DNA of 64,000 nucleotides from Silicimonas sp. (GCA_022824525.1 JAJDZT010000051.1:30494-94493), one strand, 5' to 3'. Positions 44,500 to 56,120 are shown, counted from the stretch's first letter. Numbers and translations: made by a program. Notes: a model not told the origin generated them from the sequence alone.

Positions 44500-46160
44500 G
44501 ACAGGCGGCTGATCACCACGGTCACTTCCGGCTTCTTCCCGATCTCATCATCCGCCGATTTCCGCACGGTCTTCCGGATGTCGTCTTCCAGATCATCGTC
44601 ATCGGAGCGCGTGGTCCGGGTGGAGCGCCCGATAAGCTGGCTGAGGTCTTCTTCCAGCACATCGGAAAGAGGCGCGCCTGACATGCCGATTTCCGGCAGC
44701 CCCATCAGATCAACCCACGGTTCGCCCAACATCTCGTCATCTTCCATCACGACCGAGACGATGACATGGCCGTTCATCGCCATGCGGATTCGGTCGCGCA
44801 CGATACCGTCAAGGGCGCCGATCTTTATCTTGCCATCCAGATAGGTGCGCCCCGCTTCAACATATTCAACGATATCAGGCACATCTCCCGTCAAATCGAC
44901 CATGGAACCGTTGACGGCAAGGATCGCCCCCATGCCTTTTGCAGCAGCAAATTTGGCATGTTCCCGAAGGTGGCGATGCTCACCATGCATGGGGATCACC
45001 ATCTTCGGTTGGATGATCTCGTGCATTCGCTCAAGGTCCGGGCGGTTGGCGTGACCGGAGACGTGGTAGAGGTTGGAACTGTCATCGACCACGTCCACGC
45101 CTTTTTCAGAAAGCGCGTTCATCACGCGGATGACGCCCTTTTCGTTGCCGGGAATGGTTTTCGAGGAGAAAAGGAACGTGTCCCCTTCTGCCAGTTCGAG
45201 ACCGAGATACTTGCCCCGCGACAGCGCCGCGCTCGCTGCGCGCCGTTCGCCTTGGGACCCCGTGACCAGAAGCATGACGTTCTGGCGCGGGATTTCCTCG
45301 GCTTCCTCAGGCGAGATGGTCTTCGGGAAGTCGGTCACGACGCCCGTCAGAACGGCCGCTTCAATCATCCGTCGCATCGCACGACCCAGAAGGCAGATCG
45401 AGCGCCCGGCCTCCACGCCGGCATCGGCAAGGGTCTTCACGCGCGCGACGTTGGAGGCAAAGGTCGTCGCGACGACCATACCGGGTGCGTCGCGAACCAG
45501 CTTGACGATTTCGGGGCCAACCGAGGCTTCCGAGCGCCCTGGAAGCGGCGAAAAGACGTTGGTGGAATCACAAACAAGGGCATGGACGCCCTCTTTCCCG
45601 ATACCGCGCCAGAAACCTTCGTCAAACGGTTCGCCAACAAGCGGCGTTTCATCCAGCTTGAAGTCGCCCGTATGCACGATGCGGCCTGCGGGCGTGTCAA
45701 TGATCAGCGCCGAGCTTTCCGGGATCGAATGACTGATTGGCGCAAAGCCGACTTTGAACGGCCCCGCCTCCACCTGTTCGGGCCATGCGGGCGTGATCCG
45801 AACCGTTTCCGGGTTATGGCCGTATTCCTCGATCTTGCGCCGGGCATGGTGACCGGTGAAAGCGCGCGCGTATACCGGCGCTTTCAGCTGATCCCAAAGA
45901 TGACCCACGGCGCCCACGTGGTCTTCGTGCGCGTGCGTGATGAAGATGCCTTCGATCCGGTCTGCACGCTCCACGAGCCATTCAATGTCGGCCATGATGA
46001 TATCGACACCCGGTGAGCCATCCATGTCCGGGAAGGTCACTCCGATATCTGCGAGGATGAGCCGTTCCTTGCCTGGCGCGCCCCAGCCATAAACATAGGT
46101 GTTCATCCCGATTTCCCCGGCTCCGCCGAGGGGGAGATAAATCAACCGCTCGTTGCTCAT
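44496..46160 (-). CDS. rnj: Ribonuclease J
   Basis: 554-residue metallo-beta-lactamase/beta-CASP RNase. The HxHxDH motif is THAHEDHVGAVG (about 75-81), with later IHTGDFKLD and SGHANRP, and PMHGEHRHL (about 385). RNase J matures and degrades RNA with 5'-3' exo and endo activity. Set in the conserved alphaproteobacterial order birA-coaX-rnj; its start overlaps the coaX stop. Confidence 0.96.
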   Translation of the reverse strand: MSNERLIYLPLGGAGEIGMNTYVYGWGAPGKERLILADIGVTFPDMDGSPGVDIIMADIEWLVERADRIEGIFITHAHEDHVGAVGHLWDQLKAPVYARAFTGHHARRKIEEYGHNPETVRITPAWPEQVEAGPFKVGFAPISHSIPESSALIIDTPAGRIVHTGDFKLDETPLVGEPFDEGFWRGIGKEGVHALVCDSTNVFSPLPGRSEASVGPEIVKLVRDAPGMVVATTFASNVARVKTLADAGVEAGRSICLLGRAMRRMIEAAVLTGVVTDFPKTISPEEAEEIPRQNVMLLVTGSQGERRAASAALSRGKYLGLELAEGDTFLFSSKTIPGNEKGVIRVMNALSEKGVDVVDDSSNLYHVSGHANRPDLERMHEIIQPKMVIPMHGEHRHLREHAKFAAAKGMGAILAVNGSMVDLTGDVPDIVEYVEAGRTYLDGKIKIGALDGIVRDRIRMAMNGHVIVSVVMEDDEMLGEPWVDLMGLPEIGMSGAPLSDVLEEDLSQLIGRSTRTTRSDDDDLEDDIRKTVRKSADDEIGKKPEVTVVISRLS

Positions 46161-46933
46161 GTGTTTTCCTTGTTGTGGGCATGGATCACCGTCAGCCCAT
46201 GCATCGTCAGATCGTCATCAATGTGATCGAAGTCGATATCGCCTTGTGCGAACAGAGGCGCGAGGCCACCGGTAGCGATTACGGTCAGTTTCGTTCCGTA
46301 CTCTGCCTGGATCCGTGCCACGATCCCTTCGATCAGGCCGCTGTAACCCCAGAACACGCCCGACTGAATGGCCCCCACTGTGTTCGTCCCGATCACCTTT
46401 TCAGGTTGGGAAATGTCGACGTGCGGGAGTGCCGCGGCCCCCGCAGCCAGTGCTTCGAGGGATAGGTTCACGCCGGGCGAGATCACCCCGCCGACATAAG
46501 CGCCGTCGCTTGCCACCACGTCGAAGTTGGTCGCGGTGCCGAAGTCGACCACGACGGCGTCACCGCCATAGCGATCAAACGCCGCCGCTGCGTTTGCAAG
46601 ACGATCCGGGCCGGGCTTCACACCTTCGTCCACACGATAGGGAACCGGCAGCGAGCATTCAGGCTTGCCCACCACAAGCGGGCGGCAATTGAAGTATCGG
46701 TCGCAAAGCACACGCAGATTGAAGACGACACGCGGCACCGTTGAGGAAATCACGACTTCTTCGATCTTCACGTCCTCAAGGCCGCTCGCCCGCATCAACG
46801 TCGTCAGCCAGACAAAGTACTGATCTGCCGTCCTCTGATGCTCGGTCGAGGCGCGCCATGTGCCAATGAAGGACGATCCGTCCCAGATGGCAAACACGGT
46901 GTTTGTGTTACCGGTGTCGATGCAGAGAAGCAT
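46157..46933 (-). CDS. coaX: Type III pantothenate kinase
   Basis: 258-residue ASKHA kinase that starts CoA synthesis. DTGNTNTVFA (about 6-15) is the phosphate loop, DFGTATNFDVV (about 125) carries the catalytic Asp, GVISPGVNLSLEAL follows, and ATGGLAPLF is near the end. Normal length. Nine bases from birA upstream. Confidence 0.96.
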   Translation of the reverse strand: MLLCIDTGNTNTVFAIWDGSSFIGTWRASTEHQRTADQYFVWLTTLMRASGLEDVKIEEVVISSTVPRVVFNLRVLCDRYFNCRPLVVGKPECSLPVPYRVDEGVKPGPDRLANAAAAFDRYGGDAVVVDFGTATNFDVVASDGAYVGGVISPGVNLSLEALAAGAAALPHVDISQPEKVIGTNTVGAIQSGVFWGYSGLIEGIVARIQAEYGTKLTVIATGGLAPLFAQGDIDFDHIDDDLTMHGLTVIHAHNKENT

Positions 46934-46942
46934 GAAGGCCTT

Positions 46943-47692
46943 TCAGAAGAAGATTTCCGCCGCTGGTATCCAAACCTGCCCCTTTGGCGTCTGAAGCACA
47001 AGTTGGCCCGTGTCGTCGATCGTCTTGAACGTGCCGGTGAGTTCCTCTCGCGTGGTTCGGGCCGTAATGGTTTCGCCAAGGCGTGCCGCACGACGGAGCC
47101 AGTTCTTGCGGATGGGTCCAAAGCCGAGCCTTTGGTACAACCCCTCTTCCGTCGCCATGTTGGATGCAAGAAGCGAGAGGAACTCATCCTGATCGCAGGG
47201 CTCTCCACCCACATCTTCAAGACCGACCGGCGGAAACGCTGCGTCTCGAATACCCGCCGGGGATTGGCCAAGATTGACGCCAATACCGATGGCGAGCCAG
47301 TCGAGTGCGCTGGCCGTGCCGACGCTTTCCAGAAGGATACCGGCCACTTTCCCGCCGTCGAGCAAAACGTCGTTTGGCCATTTGAGCGACAGGCGATCAC
47401 GGTCAACTTTCATCGCCAGCGCCTCGTAAACGGCGTTGGCGGCAAAGAAGGAGCGCAGGGCTGCATTGGCCGCCGTGCCCTCCGGTCGAAAGACAAAGGT
47501 TGCCGCAAAATGGCCCGGCGGGTTGCTCCAGACACGACCGCGACGACCGCGCGCGGCAGTTTGGTGACGGGCCATGATCCAGGTGGGACGGTGCAGGTCG
47601 GGCGCAATCCGCGCCGCCTCGGCCATGGTGCTGTCGAGTTCGTCGAAAATCAGCCGGTCCGTCCGGTCTGGCCAGGGCAGAGGTTCGGTCAT
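46943..47692 (-). CDS. birA: Biotin-[acetyl-CoA-carboxylase] ligase
   Basis: 249-residue biotin protein ligase without an N-terminal DNA-binding domain, so enzyme only. RHQTAARGRRGRVW (about 42-55, biotinyl-AMP loop) and LKWPNDVLLDGGKVAGIL (about 101-118) are diagnostic. The C-terminal SH3-like domain is present. Follows nuoN in the same direction by 42 bases. Confidence 0.95.
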   Translation of the reverse strand: MTEPLPWPDRTDRLIFDELDSTMAEAARIAPDLHRPTWIMARHQTAARGRRGRVWSNPPGHFAATFVFRPEGTAANAALRSFFAANAVYEALAMKVDRDRLSLKWPNDVLLDGGKVAGILLESVGTASALDWLAIGIGVNLGQSPAGIRDAAFPPVGLEDVGGEPCDQDEFLSLLASNMATEEGLYQRLGFGPIRKNWLRRAARLGETITARTTREELTGTFKTIDDTGQLVLQTPKGQVWIPAAEIFF

Positions 47693-47734
47693 GTCAGACT
47701 ATTGCGCAGAATTCCGGATTTTGGAAATCTTGCC

Positions 47735-49168
47735 TTAGTTGACAAGAGTAGCCGCCGCTGCAGCCGCTGCACCTTCGACCCCGAACAGGTTGATGACACC
47801 GAGAACCATGGCCGCTGCACTTGCGACAAGGAAGCCCCAAAGGACACCCGACCCGCCTTTGTCCAACTCGCTTTCCTCTGCGCCGAAATACATCAGGTAG
47901 ACGATGCGGAGGTAGTAGAACGCGCCAATGACAGAGGCGATGACACCGAGGATGGCGAGCCAGACGAGGTTCGCTTCGACGGCGGCCAGAAGCACGGAAT
48001 ATTTCGCAAAGAATCCAACCAACGGCGGCACGCCTGCGAGGCTGAAGAGCAGGACCAGCATCGCCAGCGCCTTCATCGGTTCACGCTTGGAGTAGAGCGA
48101 CAAGGCATCGATTTCGACAACCGGAGCGCCGTCCTTCTCCATCGACAGGATGAAGGCGAAGGTGCCCACATTCATCGTGACGTAGATCGCCATGTAGATC
48201 AGCATGCTTTCCACGCCCTGTGCCGTGCCAGCTGCGAGACCCATCAGCGCGTAGCCCATATGGGCGATCGACGAATAGGCCATCAGGCGCTTGATATTGC
48301 GTTGCCCGATCGCGGCAACGGCTCCGAGGAACATGGACGCCACGGAAAGTACTGCAAGGATCTGCTGCCAGTCCCCAACAACGCCACCGAAGGCGTCATG
48401 CACGACCCGCGCGAACAGCCCCATCGCCGCGACCTTGGGTGCGGTTGCGAAGAAGGCGGTCACGGGTGTCGGCGAGCCTTCGTAGACATCCGGCGTCCAC
48501 ATGTGGAACGGCGCAGCGCTGACCTTGAACGCCAGACCGGCGCAGATGAAGGCGAGACCAAAGAGAAGGCCAACAGGCGTTTCGCCCTGTGCCGCTTCGA
48601 TGATGCCCGAAAAAAGCGTCGTTCCGGCAAAGCCGTAAACAAGCGATGCGCCGTAGAGCAGGAGACCCGAGGAAAGAGCGCCGAGCACGAAGTACTTCAG
48701 GCCCGCTTCGGTCGATTTCACGCTGTCGCGGCGGAGGGCCGCCACCACGTAGAGCGACAGCGACTGTAGTTCGAGCCCCATGTAAAGCGCGATCAGATCA
48801 CCGGCAGAGACCATGACCATCATGCCGACGCTCGCCAGCACGATCAGAAGCGGATACTCGAACCGCAGCAGATCACGGCGTGCCATGTAGCCTTCGCTCA
48901 TCAAGAGGATTGCTGCGGCGGACAGCAGGATGGTGACCTTCGCAAAGCGCGCGAACCCGTCATCGACGAACATGCCGTCAAAGGCACGTGCCGTGCCTGC
49001 GCCTTGGAGCCCGATCCAAGCCGCAGTGGCAACCAGAACCGCGCTCGTCGCCCAGACGAACATCGGCGCCCATTTGTCCTTACCGCCATAGGCGCCGACC
49101 AACAGGCCCAGCATGGCGAAAACGGACAGGAGAATTTCCGGCAGGATGATATTCAGATCGGCACCCAT
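47735..49168 (-). CDS. nuoN: NADH-quinone oxidoreductase subunit N
   Basis: 477-residue antiporter-like proton-pumping subunit of complex I, with about 14 membrane helices. Motifs include [16 protein letters not shown] with the conserved Glu, [20 protein letters not shown], and [13 protein letters not shown]. Last of the nuo genes. Overlaps nuoM by one base. Confidence 0.97.
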   Translation of the reverse strand: MGADLNIILPEILLSVFAMLGLLVGAYGGKDKWAPMFVWATSAVLVATAAWIGLQGAGTARAFDGMFVDDGFARFAKVTILLSAAAILLMSEGYMARRDLLRFEYPLLIVLASVGMMVMVSAGDLIALYMGLELQSLSLYVVAALRRDSVKSTEAGLKYFVLGALSSGLLLYGASLVYGFAGTTLFSGIIEAAQGETPVGLLFGLAFICAGLAFKVSAAPFHMWTPDVYEGSPTPVTAFFATAPKVAAMGLFARVVHDAFGGVVGDWQQILAVLSVASMFLGAVAAIGQRNIKRLMAYSSIAHMGYALMGLAAGTAQGVESMLIYMAIYVTMNVGTFAFILSMEKDGAPVVEIDALSLYSKREPMKALAMLVLLFSLAGVPPLVGFFAKYSVLLAAVEANLVWLAILGVIASVIGAFYYLRIVYLMYFGAEESELDKGGSGVLWGFLVASAAAMVLGVINLFGVEGAAAAAAATLVN

Positions 49169-50724
49169 CAGTTGCCTCCCGCTTCCGCGAACTGGTTCGC
49201 GGCATTGAGTTCAGAAACAGCGGCCTGCTGCTGCGAAAGCAGGTCAGCCACCGATGGCCCGATCACATCCGTCACGAGGCTCGGGTAAACGCCCAGGAGG
49301 ATCGTCATGATGATGAGCGGAGCGAAGATGCCCTTTTCACGCGGCGTCATGTCGGTGATCGACTTCAGGCTTTCCTTGATCAGATCGCCCATGACGACCC
49401 GACGATAAAGCCAGAGTGCATAGGCCGCCGACAGGATCACACCAGTGGCCGCCACGGCGGCGACCCAGGTGTTGGCCTGAAACATGCCCATCAGCGTCAG
49501 GAATTCACCGACGAACCCGGAGGTTCCCGGCAGGCCGACATTTGCCATGGTGAAGAGCATGAAGACGGCGGCATAGGCCGGCATCCGGTTCACGAGGCCG
49601 CCATAGGCATCGATCTCCCGCGTGTGCATACGATCATAGATCACGCCGACACAGAGGAAGAGCGCACCGGAGATAAAGCCGTGGCTGATCATCTGGAAGA
49701 TCGCGCCGTCAACGCCCTGCTGGTTCGCTGCGAAGATACCCGCCGTCACGTAGCCCATGTGGGCGACCGACGAATAAGCGATCAGCTTCTTCATGTCCTC
49801 CTGCATCAGCGCCACGAGGCTCGTGTAGACGATGGCAATGGCGGAGAGCCACAACACGAAGTCCGCGAGGATGTCCGAGGCAACGGGGAACATCGGCAGG
49901 TTGAACCGCAGGAACCCGTAGCCACCGAGTTTCAGAAGGATCGCCGCCAGCACGACAGAGCCAGCCGTCGGGGCCTGAACGTGGGCGTCCGGCAACCAGG
50001 TGTGCACCGGCCACATCGGCATCTTCACCGCGAAGGATGCGAAGAAGGCCAGCCAGAGGATCGTCTGCAAGCCGCCGAGGATCTGGAAGCCCCATATCTC
50101 AAGCGTCTCCGATCCGAAGTTGTGGTTCAGAAGCGCCGTGATGTCGGTCGTGCCCGCATCCACATACATCGCCACCATGGCGACCAACATCAGGACCGAG
50201 CCGAAGAAGGTGTAGAGGAAGAACTTGAACGCCGCATAGATGCGGTTCGCGCCGCCCCAGATGCCGATGATCAGGAACATCGGGATCAGGCCACCCTCGA
50301 AGAACAGGTAGAACAGCACCAGATCCAGCGCACAGAACACGCCGAGCATGAGTGTTTCGAGCACGAGGAAGGCGATCATGTATTCCTTCACCCGGTCCTT
50401 CACGTCCCAGCAGGCGAGAATCGTGATCGGCATGAGGAAGGTTGTCAGCATCACGAACAGGACCGAGATGCCGTCGACGCCCATCTTGTAGGTCAAACCG
50501 AGGATCCACTCGCCCTCTTCGACGAATTGGAAGTCCGTGTTGCTGGGGTCGAACCCTGCCAGCAGGAAAAGCGAGGCGAGAAGTGACGCCAGCGTGGCAG
50601 CGAGGGCCACGTATTTCGCGTTGTTCTGAGCGGCTTCGTCATTGCCGCGCAGGAACAAGCCAAGGATCGCTGCTGCGATGAGCGGGATGAATATGATGAT
50701 ACTGAGGAGGTTATCAAGAAGCAT
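49168..50724 (-). CDS. nuoM: NADH-quinone oxidoreductase subunit M
   Basis: 518-residue antiporter-like proton-pumping subunit, about 14 membrane helices. [22 protein letters not shown] segment with the conserved Glu, [15 protein letters not shown], and [13 protein letters not shown]. Directly follows nuoL with 1 base between. Confidence 0.97.
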   Translation of the reverse strand: MLLDNLLSIIIFIPLIAAAILGLFLRGNDEAAQNNAKYVALAATLASLLASLFLLAGFDPSNTDFQFVEEGEWILGLTYKMGVDGISVLFVMLTTFLMPITILACWDVKDRVKEYMIAFLVLETLMLGVFCALDLVLFYLFFEGGLIPMFLIIGIWGGANRIYAAFKFFLYTFFGSVLMLVAMVAMYVDAGTTDITALLNHNFGSETLEIWGFQILGGLQTILWLAFFASFAVKMPMWPVHTWLPDAHVQAPTAGSVVLAAILLKLGGYGFLRFNLPMFPVASDILADFVLWLSAIAIVYTSLVALMQEDMKKLIAYSSVAHMGYVTAGIFAANQQGVDGAIFQMISHGFISGALFLCVGVIYDRMHTREIDAYGGLVNRMPAYAAVFMLFTMANVGLPGTSGFVGEFLTLMGMFQANTWVAAVAATGVILSAAYALWLYRRVVMGDLIKESLKSITDMTPREKGIFAPLIIMTILLGVYPSLVTDVIGPSVADLLSQQQAAVSELNAANQFAEAGGN

Positions 50725-50725
50725 C

Positions 50726-52969
50726 TCAGTTGCCTCCTGCCAGCGTCATCCAGGTGACGAGCACCAGAATGCCCAGCACCATCGCGAACGCGTAAGTGAA
50801 GATGTAACCTGACTGCGCCCGTCCTGCGAGCCGCGTAAAGAACGGCACGACGCCCATGGCAAGGCCGTTCAGACCGCCATCGATGGTGGCTCCGTCACCC
50901 TTCTTCCAGAGGAACCGGCCGACCCACATTGCGGGCTTCACGAACAGGAAGTCGTAAATCTCATCGACGTACCACTTGTTCAAAAGGAAGTTGTACAGAT
51001 AGGGCTGATTTTCCGCGAGGGTGACGTTCGACCCGTAACGAACGAGGGACAGGAACCCGGCCATCGCCCCCCCGAACAGAACCGCTGCCCACCAGGGAAC
51101 CGCTGCGATCAGCAGGACAACACCCGCCAGTGCACCAAGCCCAAGCTTGGCCCAGGAGGGGACGTTCTGGATATACATCGAAAGCGCAACGCCAAAGCCC
51201 AAGAGCATCACGATGAACGGGGACACTTTCACCCATTTCGGCACATAGTGCGCATCGTGCAGCACATGATTGTCGTCCGCGATGTAAAGCGCGCCCTGCC
51301 CCGGCTCCGTGTGCCGCTCGGCGTGTTCCTTGTCGCCCTCGTCTTCTGCGCCCGCCGCATGGGCTGCCCCGATCATCAGAACGGCATGCGCTTCGTCTGC
51401 GCCCTTGGCGATACCGAAGAACTTGTCGACCGCCTCTTGGCTGCCGAAGAACGGCTTGTACCAGACCATGCCCGCGAAGATGGCTCCCACGGCCAGAACG
51501 CCAAGCGGTGCGACCATGACCATCGGGCTTTCATGCGCATGATCGTGGGTGTGGTGATCGCCCCTCGCCTCCCCGAAGAAGGTCAGGAACATCAGGCGCC
51601 ACGAATAGAAGCTGGTGAACAGCGCGGCAATGACCAGCCCCCAGAACGCAACCGCGGACGCGCTGGTTCCGCCCGCGAAGGCGCTTTCGATGATCGCATC
51701 CTTGGAGATGAAACCCGCAAATCCGATGGGGAAGCCCACATAAAGAAGCGGAATGCCGACGCCCGTGATCGCCAGAGTGCCGATCATCATCGCCCAGAAT
51801 GTATAGGGCAGTTTGTCCTTCAGCCCGCCATAGTTCCGCATGTCCTGTTCATGGTGCATTCCGTGGATCACCGAACCTGCACCAAGGAAGAGCATCGCCT
51901 TGAAGAAGGCGTGTGTCAGCAGGTGGAACATCGCGACCGAGTAAACACCGACGCCAGCGGCGACGAACATGTAGCCCAACTGCGAGCAGGTCGAATAAGC
52001 GATGACGCGTTTGATGTCGTTCTGCACGAGGCCCACGGTCGCCGCGAAGAAGGCAGTGATCAGCCCGACCCAGACGATCATGCTCTGCACCCAGTCGGCA
52101 TATTCCATAAGCGGCGACATCCGGCAGACGAGGAACACGCCCGCCGTCACCATGGTCGCCGCGTGGATCAGCGCCGACACCGGCGTCGGGCCTTCCATCG
52201 CGTCCGGCAGCCAGGTGTGCAGGATGAACTGTGCCGATTTGCCCATGGCGCCGATGAAGAGGAGGAAACAGATTAGCTCGACCGCAGGCCAGGTGGTCCA
52301 GAGGAAGGCGATTTCCGCCTCTGCAATCTCGGGCGCGGCGGCGAAGATGTCGGAGAAGTTGATGCTGTCGACCTGCAGGAAGATCGCGAAAATGCCCAAT
52401 GCGAGGCCGAAGTCACCCACGCGGTTGACCACGAACGCCTTGATCGCAGCAGCATTGGCGGAAGGTTTCCGGAAATAGAACCCGATCAGCAGGTAGGAGG
52501 CGAGACCCACACCTTCCCAGCCGAAGAAGAGCTGCACGAGGTTGTCAGCTGTCACCAGCATCAGCATCGCGAAGGTGAAGAACGACAGATAGGCGAAGAA
52601 GCGGGGCCGGTAGCTCTCGGTTTCCTCGTTGAAATTGTCGTCATGCGCCATGTAGCCGAAGGAATAGAGGTGCACGAGCGCCGAGACCGTGGTGATCACG
52701 ATCAGCATGGTCGCCGTCAGCCGGTCCATCCGGATCGCCCAGTCGGTGCTCAAACTCCCGCTCTCGATCCAGCGGAGCACCTGCACCGTGTAAACGCCGT
52801 TTTCATGCGCGAACGGGTCAAAGGTCAGGAAGATGATCCATGAGAGGAAGGCGGAGAGGAACAGCAAGCCCGTCGCCGTCCATTGCGCGGCCACTTCCCC
52901 GATAAAGCGCCAGCCAAATCCGCAGATCAGCGCGCCAACCAGAGGGGCAAAGAGGATGATTGATTCCAT
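50726..52969 (-). CDS. nuoL: NADH-quinone oxidoreductase subunit L
   Basis: 747-residue largest antiporter-like subunit, with the long lateral helix near the C-terminus. [46 protein letters not shown] (the family hallmark) and [13 protein letters not shown] are visible. Longer than the E. coli protein (613) because of an inserted His/Glu-rich soluble loop near 530-570 ([19 protein letters not shown]). Confidence 0.97.
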   Translation of the reverse strand: MESIILFAPLVGALICGFGWRFIGEVAAQWTATGLLFLSAFLSWIIFLTFDPFAHENGVYTVQVLRWIESGSLSTDWAIRMDRLTATMLIVITTVSALVHLYSFGYMAHDDNFNEETESYRPRFFAYLSFFTFAMLMLVTADNLVQLFFGWEGVGLASYLLIGFYFRKPSANAAAIKAFVVNRVGDFGLALGIFAIFLQVDSINFSDIFAAAPEIAEAEIAFLWTTWPAVELICFLLFIGAMGKSAQFILHTWLPDAMEGPTPVSALIHAATMVTAGVFLVCRMSPLMEYADWVQSMIVWVGLITAFFAATVGLVQNDIKRVIAYSTCSQLGYMFVAAGVGVYSVAMFHLLTHAFFKAMLFLGAGSVIHGMHHEQDMRNYGGLKDKLPYTFWAMMIGTLAITGVGIPLLYVGFPIGFAGFISKDAIIESAFAGGTSASAVAFWGLVIAALFTSFYSWRLMFLTFFGEARGDHHTHDHAHESPMVMVAPLGVLAVGAIFAGMVWYKPFFGSQEAVDKFFGIAKGADEAHAVLMIGAAHAAGAEDEGDKEHAERHTEPGQGALYIADDNHVLHDAHYVPKWVKVSPFIVMLLGFGVALSMYIQNVPSWAKLGLGALAGVVLLIAAVPWWAAVLFGGAMAGFLSLVRYGSNVTLAENQPYLYNFLLNKWYVDEIYDFLFVKPAMWVGRFLWKKGDGATIDGGLNGLAMGVVPFFTRLAGRAQSGYIFTYAFAMVLGILVLVTWMTLAGGN

Positions 52970-52984
52970 CAGACGCGCGCCTTC

Positions 52985-53006
52985 TTCATCTCTTCAAAAA
53001 TACGCA
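52985..53006 (-). repeat. Short intergenic repeat (TGCGTATTTT motif), copy in the nuoK-nuoL gap
   Basis: Minus strand: TTGCGTATTTTTGAAGAGAT followed by GAAG. Same core as the copies at 13216-13238 and 26000-26024. It lies between nuoK and nuoL. Confidence 0.65.
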
Positions 53007-53011
53007 ATTCC

Positions 53012-53317
53012 TCACCCCTTCATCACATTGACGTCTTCGACATCGATGGTGCCGCGGTTGCGGAAGAAACAGACAAGGATCGCCAGGCCGATGGCGGCCT
53101 CGGCGGCGGCCACGGTCAGCACGAACAGCGTGAACACCTGCCCCGTCAGATCACCCAGATAGGCCGAGAAGGCGACGAGGTTGATGTTCACCGCCAGAAG
53201 CATGAGTTCGATGGACATCAGAAGGATGATCACGTTCTTCCGGTTCAGGAAAATCCCGAAGATCCCGATCACGAACAGCGTCGCCGCCACGATGAGATAG
53301 TGTTCCAGTCCAATCAT
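53012..53317 (-). CDS. nuoK: NADH-quinone oxidoreductase subunit K
   Basis: 101-residue three-helix membrane subunit. [14 protein letters not shown] at the start, [18 protein letters not shown] with the conserved Glu, and [15 protein letters not shown] with the second Glu. Normal length and position. Overlaps the upstream accessory gene by 4 bases. Confidence 0.97.
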   Translation of the reverse strand: MIGLEHYLIVAATLFVIGIFGIFLNRKNVIILLMSIELMLLAVNINLVAFSAYLGDLTGQVFTLFVLTVAAAEAAIGLAILVCFFRNRGTIDVEDVNVMKG

Positions 53318-53775
53318 TCGCTCACCTCGTATGGTGTCTTCTCACCGCGCAGTTCCGGGTAGGCCGCAGCGCAGGCGCAGGGTTCTTCTTCCAGAACCGC
53401 CAGTTCGATATCCTTGCCCTTCGGATGAATGGCATCCCGTAGCCGTTCAAAACTGAAAAGTGCAGGTGCACCTGCCATTTCAGTCTCGATGATCTCACGC
53501 ACGACCTCGCGCCGATCAAAGGGCGGACGCGCCGAAATGTTGTCCTCCCGGACGCGTGTCTTGAGAAACTCACCGGTCCGGCAATCGGCCACGGTCACGT
53601 CGGTGAACACCCCTTCCTGGCTCCACCAGTTGATCCAGCCGACACGGCCGGCGCCGTAATCCACATGCCCTGCCACGCCTCCGTGTGAGACATGTGTAAT
53701 TGCCCTGCACTCGGCCAGCGTCAGCGCCGAGGCTGGCGCGGCGAACGCCGCCATTATGAGCGCGAGACGGATCAA
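53314..53775 (-). CDS. Secreted accessory protein inside the nuo operon
   Basis: 153-residue protein with a signal peptide ([17 protein letters not shown], about 1-17) and four Cys in the mature part, two of them in CACA near the end. The start is a TTG that overlaps the stop of the 50-residue gene upstream; an ATG at 53754 would cut the signal peptide to about ten residues. Coupled to nuoK downstream. No recognised domain. Confidence 0.68.
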   Translation of the reverse strand: MIRLALIMAAFAAPASALTLAECRAITHVSHGGVAGHVDYGAGRVGWINWWSQEGVFTDVTVADCRTGEFLKTRVREDNISARPPFDRREVVREIIETEMAGAPALFSFERLRDAIHPKGKDIELAVLEEEPCACAAAYPELRGEKTPYEVSE

Positions 53776-53924
53776 CAGGACGCACTCCCAAGCGGGCAGA
53801 CCGCGACTTCGGCGGGTGCCTGGAATGATCCGGCACCGGGCCCGAGCGCGGGTTCGTCGATCACGCGCGCGCCCACGGCACCGGCAAAGGCCAGCCCGAC
53901 AGCTATGAACGCAAACCGCCTCAC
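53772..53924 (-). CDS. 50-residue small secreted/membrane protein between nuoJ and the next gene
   Basis: GTG start at 53924 overlaps the nuoJ stop (GTGA) and the TGA overlaps the next gene's TTG start, so it fits exactly between two coupled genes. Sequence: [20 protein letters not shown] signal-like start, then a Pro/Gly/Ala-rich stretch with two Cys near the end. Too short for routine detection; support comes from the perfect stop-start overlaps and codon third-position GC. Confidence 0.6.
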   Translation of the reverse strand: MRRFAFIAVGLAFAGAVGARVIDEPALGPGAGSFQAPAEVAVCPLGSASC

Positions 53925-54535
53925 AATCCCTGCCCCGGCTTGACGTCTTTCAACTCCATCGCCTTGGCCGGATCGCGGTACATCTGCGCCAGCACATCCT
54001 GGCGTTTGACGTAGGTGCGATGGCGGAGCGTCAGCACGATGGCGCCCACCATGGCGACCAGCAGGATCAGGCCCGAAAGCTGGAACAGCAGGAAGTAGTC
54101 GTCATAGAGTATCCGGCCCAGAGCGTCCGTGTTGTGATCGCCTCCACCGGCAACCGCATCCGGCACCGCCGCCATCTCGATGCCATCTGCCGTCTGCCAG
54201 ACGCCGAAGGCCATGGCCAACTGCATCAGGATCACCACACCGATCAGCAAGGCAAGCGGCATGTAACGCGCCAATTCGCCCTTCAATTCGGCGAAATCGA
54301 CGTCGAGCATCATCACGACGAACAGGAACAGCACCGCGACCGCACCCACATAGACAATGACCAAAAGCATCGCCACGAATTCCGCGCCCAGAAGTACGAA
54401 CAGCCCTGCGGCCGAGAGGAAGGCAAGGATCAACCAGAGCACCGAGTGGACCGGGTTTCGCGAGATCACCGTGAAAAGCCCACCCGCGATGCAGGCAATG
54501 GCAAAAAGATAGAAGGTCAGCACGACCGGTGTCAT
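53921..54535 (-). CDS. nuoJ: NADH-quinone oxidoreductase subunit J
   Basis: 204-residue membrane subunit with five helices. [20 protein letters not shown] and [25 protein letters not shown] are the family hallmarks. Located between the CMD gene and two small secreted genes. The start overlaps the upstream gene by 4 bases. Confidence 0.96.
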   Translation of the reverse strand: MTPVVLTFYLFAIACIAGGLFTVISRNPVHSVLWLILAFLSAAGLFVLLGAEFVAMLLVIVYVGAVAVLFLFVVMMLDVDFAELKGELARYMPLALLIGVVILMQLAMAFGVWQTADGIEMAAVPDAVAGGGDHNTDALGRILYDDYFLLFQLSGLILLVAMVGAIVLTLRHRTYVKRQDVLAQMYRDPAKAMELKDVKPGQGL

Positions 54536-54954
54536 TCCTTGTCCTCCTCAGGCATCTCTTCCTCGGATGTGTCCATGACGGAACTTGCGAGTTCCATCGC
54601 CTTCGACATGGCAGGCACACCTCCAAAGACGCCCATCATGGCAATCGTCTCTGCAATTTCCTGTTTCGTGGCGCCGGCTTCCAATGCGTGTCGCACGGTC
54701 AACCGGATTTGCGCTTCCGCCTGCGCGCCAAGGATGGTCAGCGCGCCGAGCGTCAGCAGAAGCCGGGTCTTGGCATCGAGACCTTCGGGATTGAAGGTCT
54801 TGCCCATCATCGTTTCCATCAGATCGCGCGGCATGGTCGGCCAAAGCGCCTCGAACCCCTGTGGCGTGAAGTTCTGGAGCGCCGGATTGATGGCACGCGC
54901 CCAATCCTGCCCCATGGCCATCATGGCAGAGAAAGGATTGTTGGGGTCAGTCAT
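54532..54954 (-). CDS. Carboxymuconolactone decarboxylase-family protein in the nuo operon
   Basis: 140-residue AhpD/CMD-like protein. The helical motif [33 protein letters not shown] (shown in pieces) is the CMD pattern, but the CxxC of peroxidase AhpD is absent, so an AhpD redox role is not supported. Acidic C-terminal tail. Overlaps both neighbours by 4 bases and is therefore part of the nuo transcript. Confidence 0.85.
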   Translation of the reverse strand: MTDPNNPFSAMMAMGQDWARAINPALQNFTPQGFEALWPTMPRDLMETMMGKTFNPEGLDAKTRLLLTLGALTILGAQAEAQIRLTVRHALEAGATKQEIAETIAMMGVFGGVPAMSKAMELASSVMDTSEEEMPEEDKE

Positions 54955-55577
54955 TGGGACCCCCGTGCGACGCGTTTTGCAATTTCGATCAGTCCTTCAC
55001 GGACTTCCTGACGCATGACTTCGATATCCGCCTCAAGACTGCTGATGGCATTTCGAATATCGGCCAATTGCTCTTGAACCGAAGCGTCCGTGGTGGTGCG
55101 CCTTGGTTCCGGCGCGGGCGTTGCAGGCGGTGCGGCCTGAGGTTCAGCGACTTGCACCTGTTCTTCCGCCCCACTTCCATTCAATCGGGCCCGCAGGGCG
55201 TCCATGGCAGCGACCCACGCGTCATGTTGGCCGGGTGCGGCTTCTGTCCAGTAAGCCGACAGTCCTGAGCCACCGACAATGGCTGAGATTGCCTCGTTAC
55301 ATTTGTCGATCAGTGCCTGCGCAGCATTCGGATCCGCCTCAGGCGCCCCACGAAACGCGCTCCTCGCCTCCTCGGAGCCCCGCCCGAGAGCGAAGGTGAC
55401 AGCTTCCACCGCCGCCACGGCGCGACATGCGATGCTGGCGCTCAGGTTCGACTGCCGAAAATCGCCGAGTGCCACGTCGATCGTGCTGCTGGCGACCGGC
55501 AGGCCCATTTCGCGATAGGCCTGGGACCACTCACGTGCGTCCTCGTTTTCGAAGCTATGAACACCATGGATACTCAT
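54951..55577 (-). CDS. Hypothetical accessory protein between nuoI and nuoJ
   Basis: 208-residue soluble protein. Folded-looking helical N-terminal half (about 1-125), then an Ala/Pro/Glu linker (130-160) and a C-terminal coiled-coil (about 165-205; QLADIRNAISSLEADIEVMRQEVREGL in pieces). It overlaps nuoI by 1 base and the CMD gene by 4. No recognised family. Confidence 0.72.
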   Translation of the reverse strand: MSIHGVHSFENEDAREWSQAYREMGLPVASSTIDVALGDFRQSNLSASIACRAVAAVEAVTFALGRGSEEARSAFRGAPEADPNAAQALIDKCNEAISAIVGGSGLSAYWTEAAPGQHDAWVAAMDALRARLNGSGAEEQVQVAEPQAAPPATPAPEPRRTTTDASVQEQLADIRNAISSLEADIEVMRQEVREGLIEIAKRVARGSQ

Positions 55578-56077
55578 CAGCGATACGGCGCGTCCATTTC
55601 AAGGTTGCGGGCAATCTCGGCTTCCCAGCGTTCCCCGTTCTCAAGGAGTTTGTCCTTGTCATAGAAAAGCTCTTCGCGGGTCTCGGTCGAGAATTCGAAG
55701 TTCGGGCCTTCGACGATGGCGTCCACCGGGCAGGCTTCCTGACAGAAGCCGCAATAGATGCACTTGGTCATGTCGATGTCGTAGCGCGTCGTCCGGCGGG
55801 AGCCGTCTTCCCGTGGCTCCGCATCGATGGTGATCGCCTGTGCCGGGCAGATCGCCTCGCACAGCTTGCAGGCGATGCAGCGCTCTTCCCCGTTCGGATA
55901 GCGGCGCAGCGCATGTTCGCCACGAAAGCGAGGGCTCAGAGGGCCTTTTTCATGCGGATAGTTCACCGTCGCCTTGGGCGAGAAGAAGTATCTGAGGCCC
56001 AGCCCGAGCCCCTTGAACATGTCCATCAGCAGGAAGTACTTCCCGGCGCGGTTCCAGTCGATCTGGGTCATTTGCAA
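55577..56077 (-). CDS. nuoI: NADH-quinone oxidoreductase subunit I
   Basis: 166-residue subunit with two 4Fe-4S clusters: [15 protein letters not shown] (about 63-77) and [15 protein letters not shown] (about 102-116). An N-terminal amphipathic region anchors it. It passes electrons to the quinone site. Normal length. Confidence 0.97.
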   Translation of the reverse strand: MQMTQIDWNRAGKYFLLMDMFKGLGLGLRYFFSPKATVNYPHEKGPLSPRFRGEHALRRYPNGEERCIACKLCEAICPAQAITIDAEPREDGSRRTTRYDIDMTKCIYCGFCQEACPVDAIVEGPNFEFSTETREELFYDKDKLLENGERWEAEIARNLEMDAPYR

Positions 56078-56120
56078 GCCTCGTCAAAGAGAAATGGCCT
56101 AGTCTTGGGGGTCAACAGGG

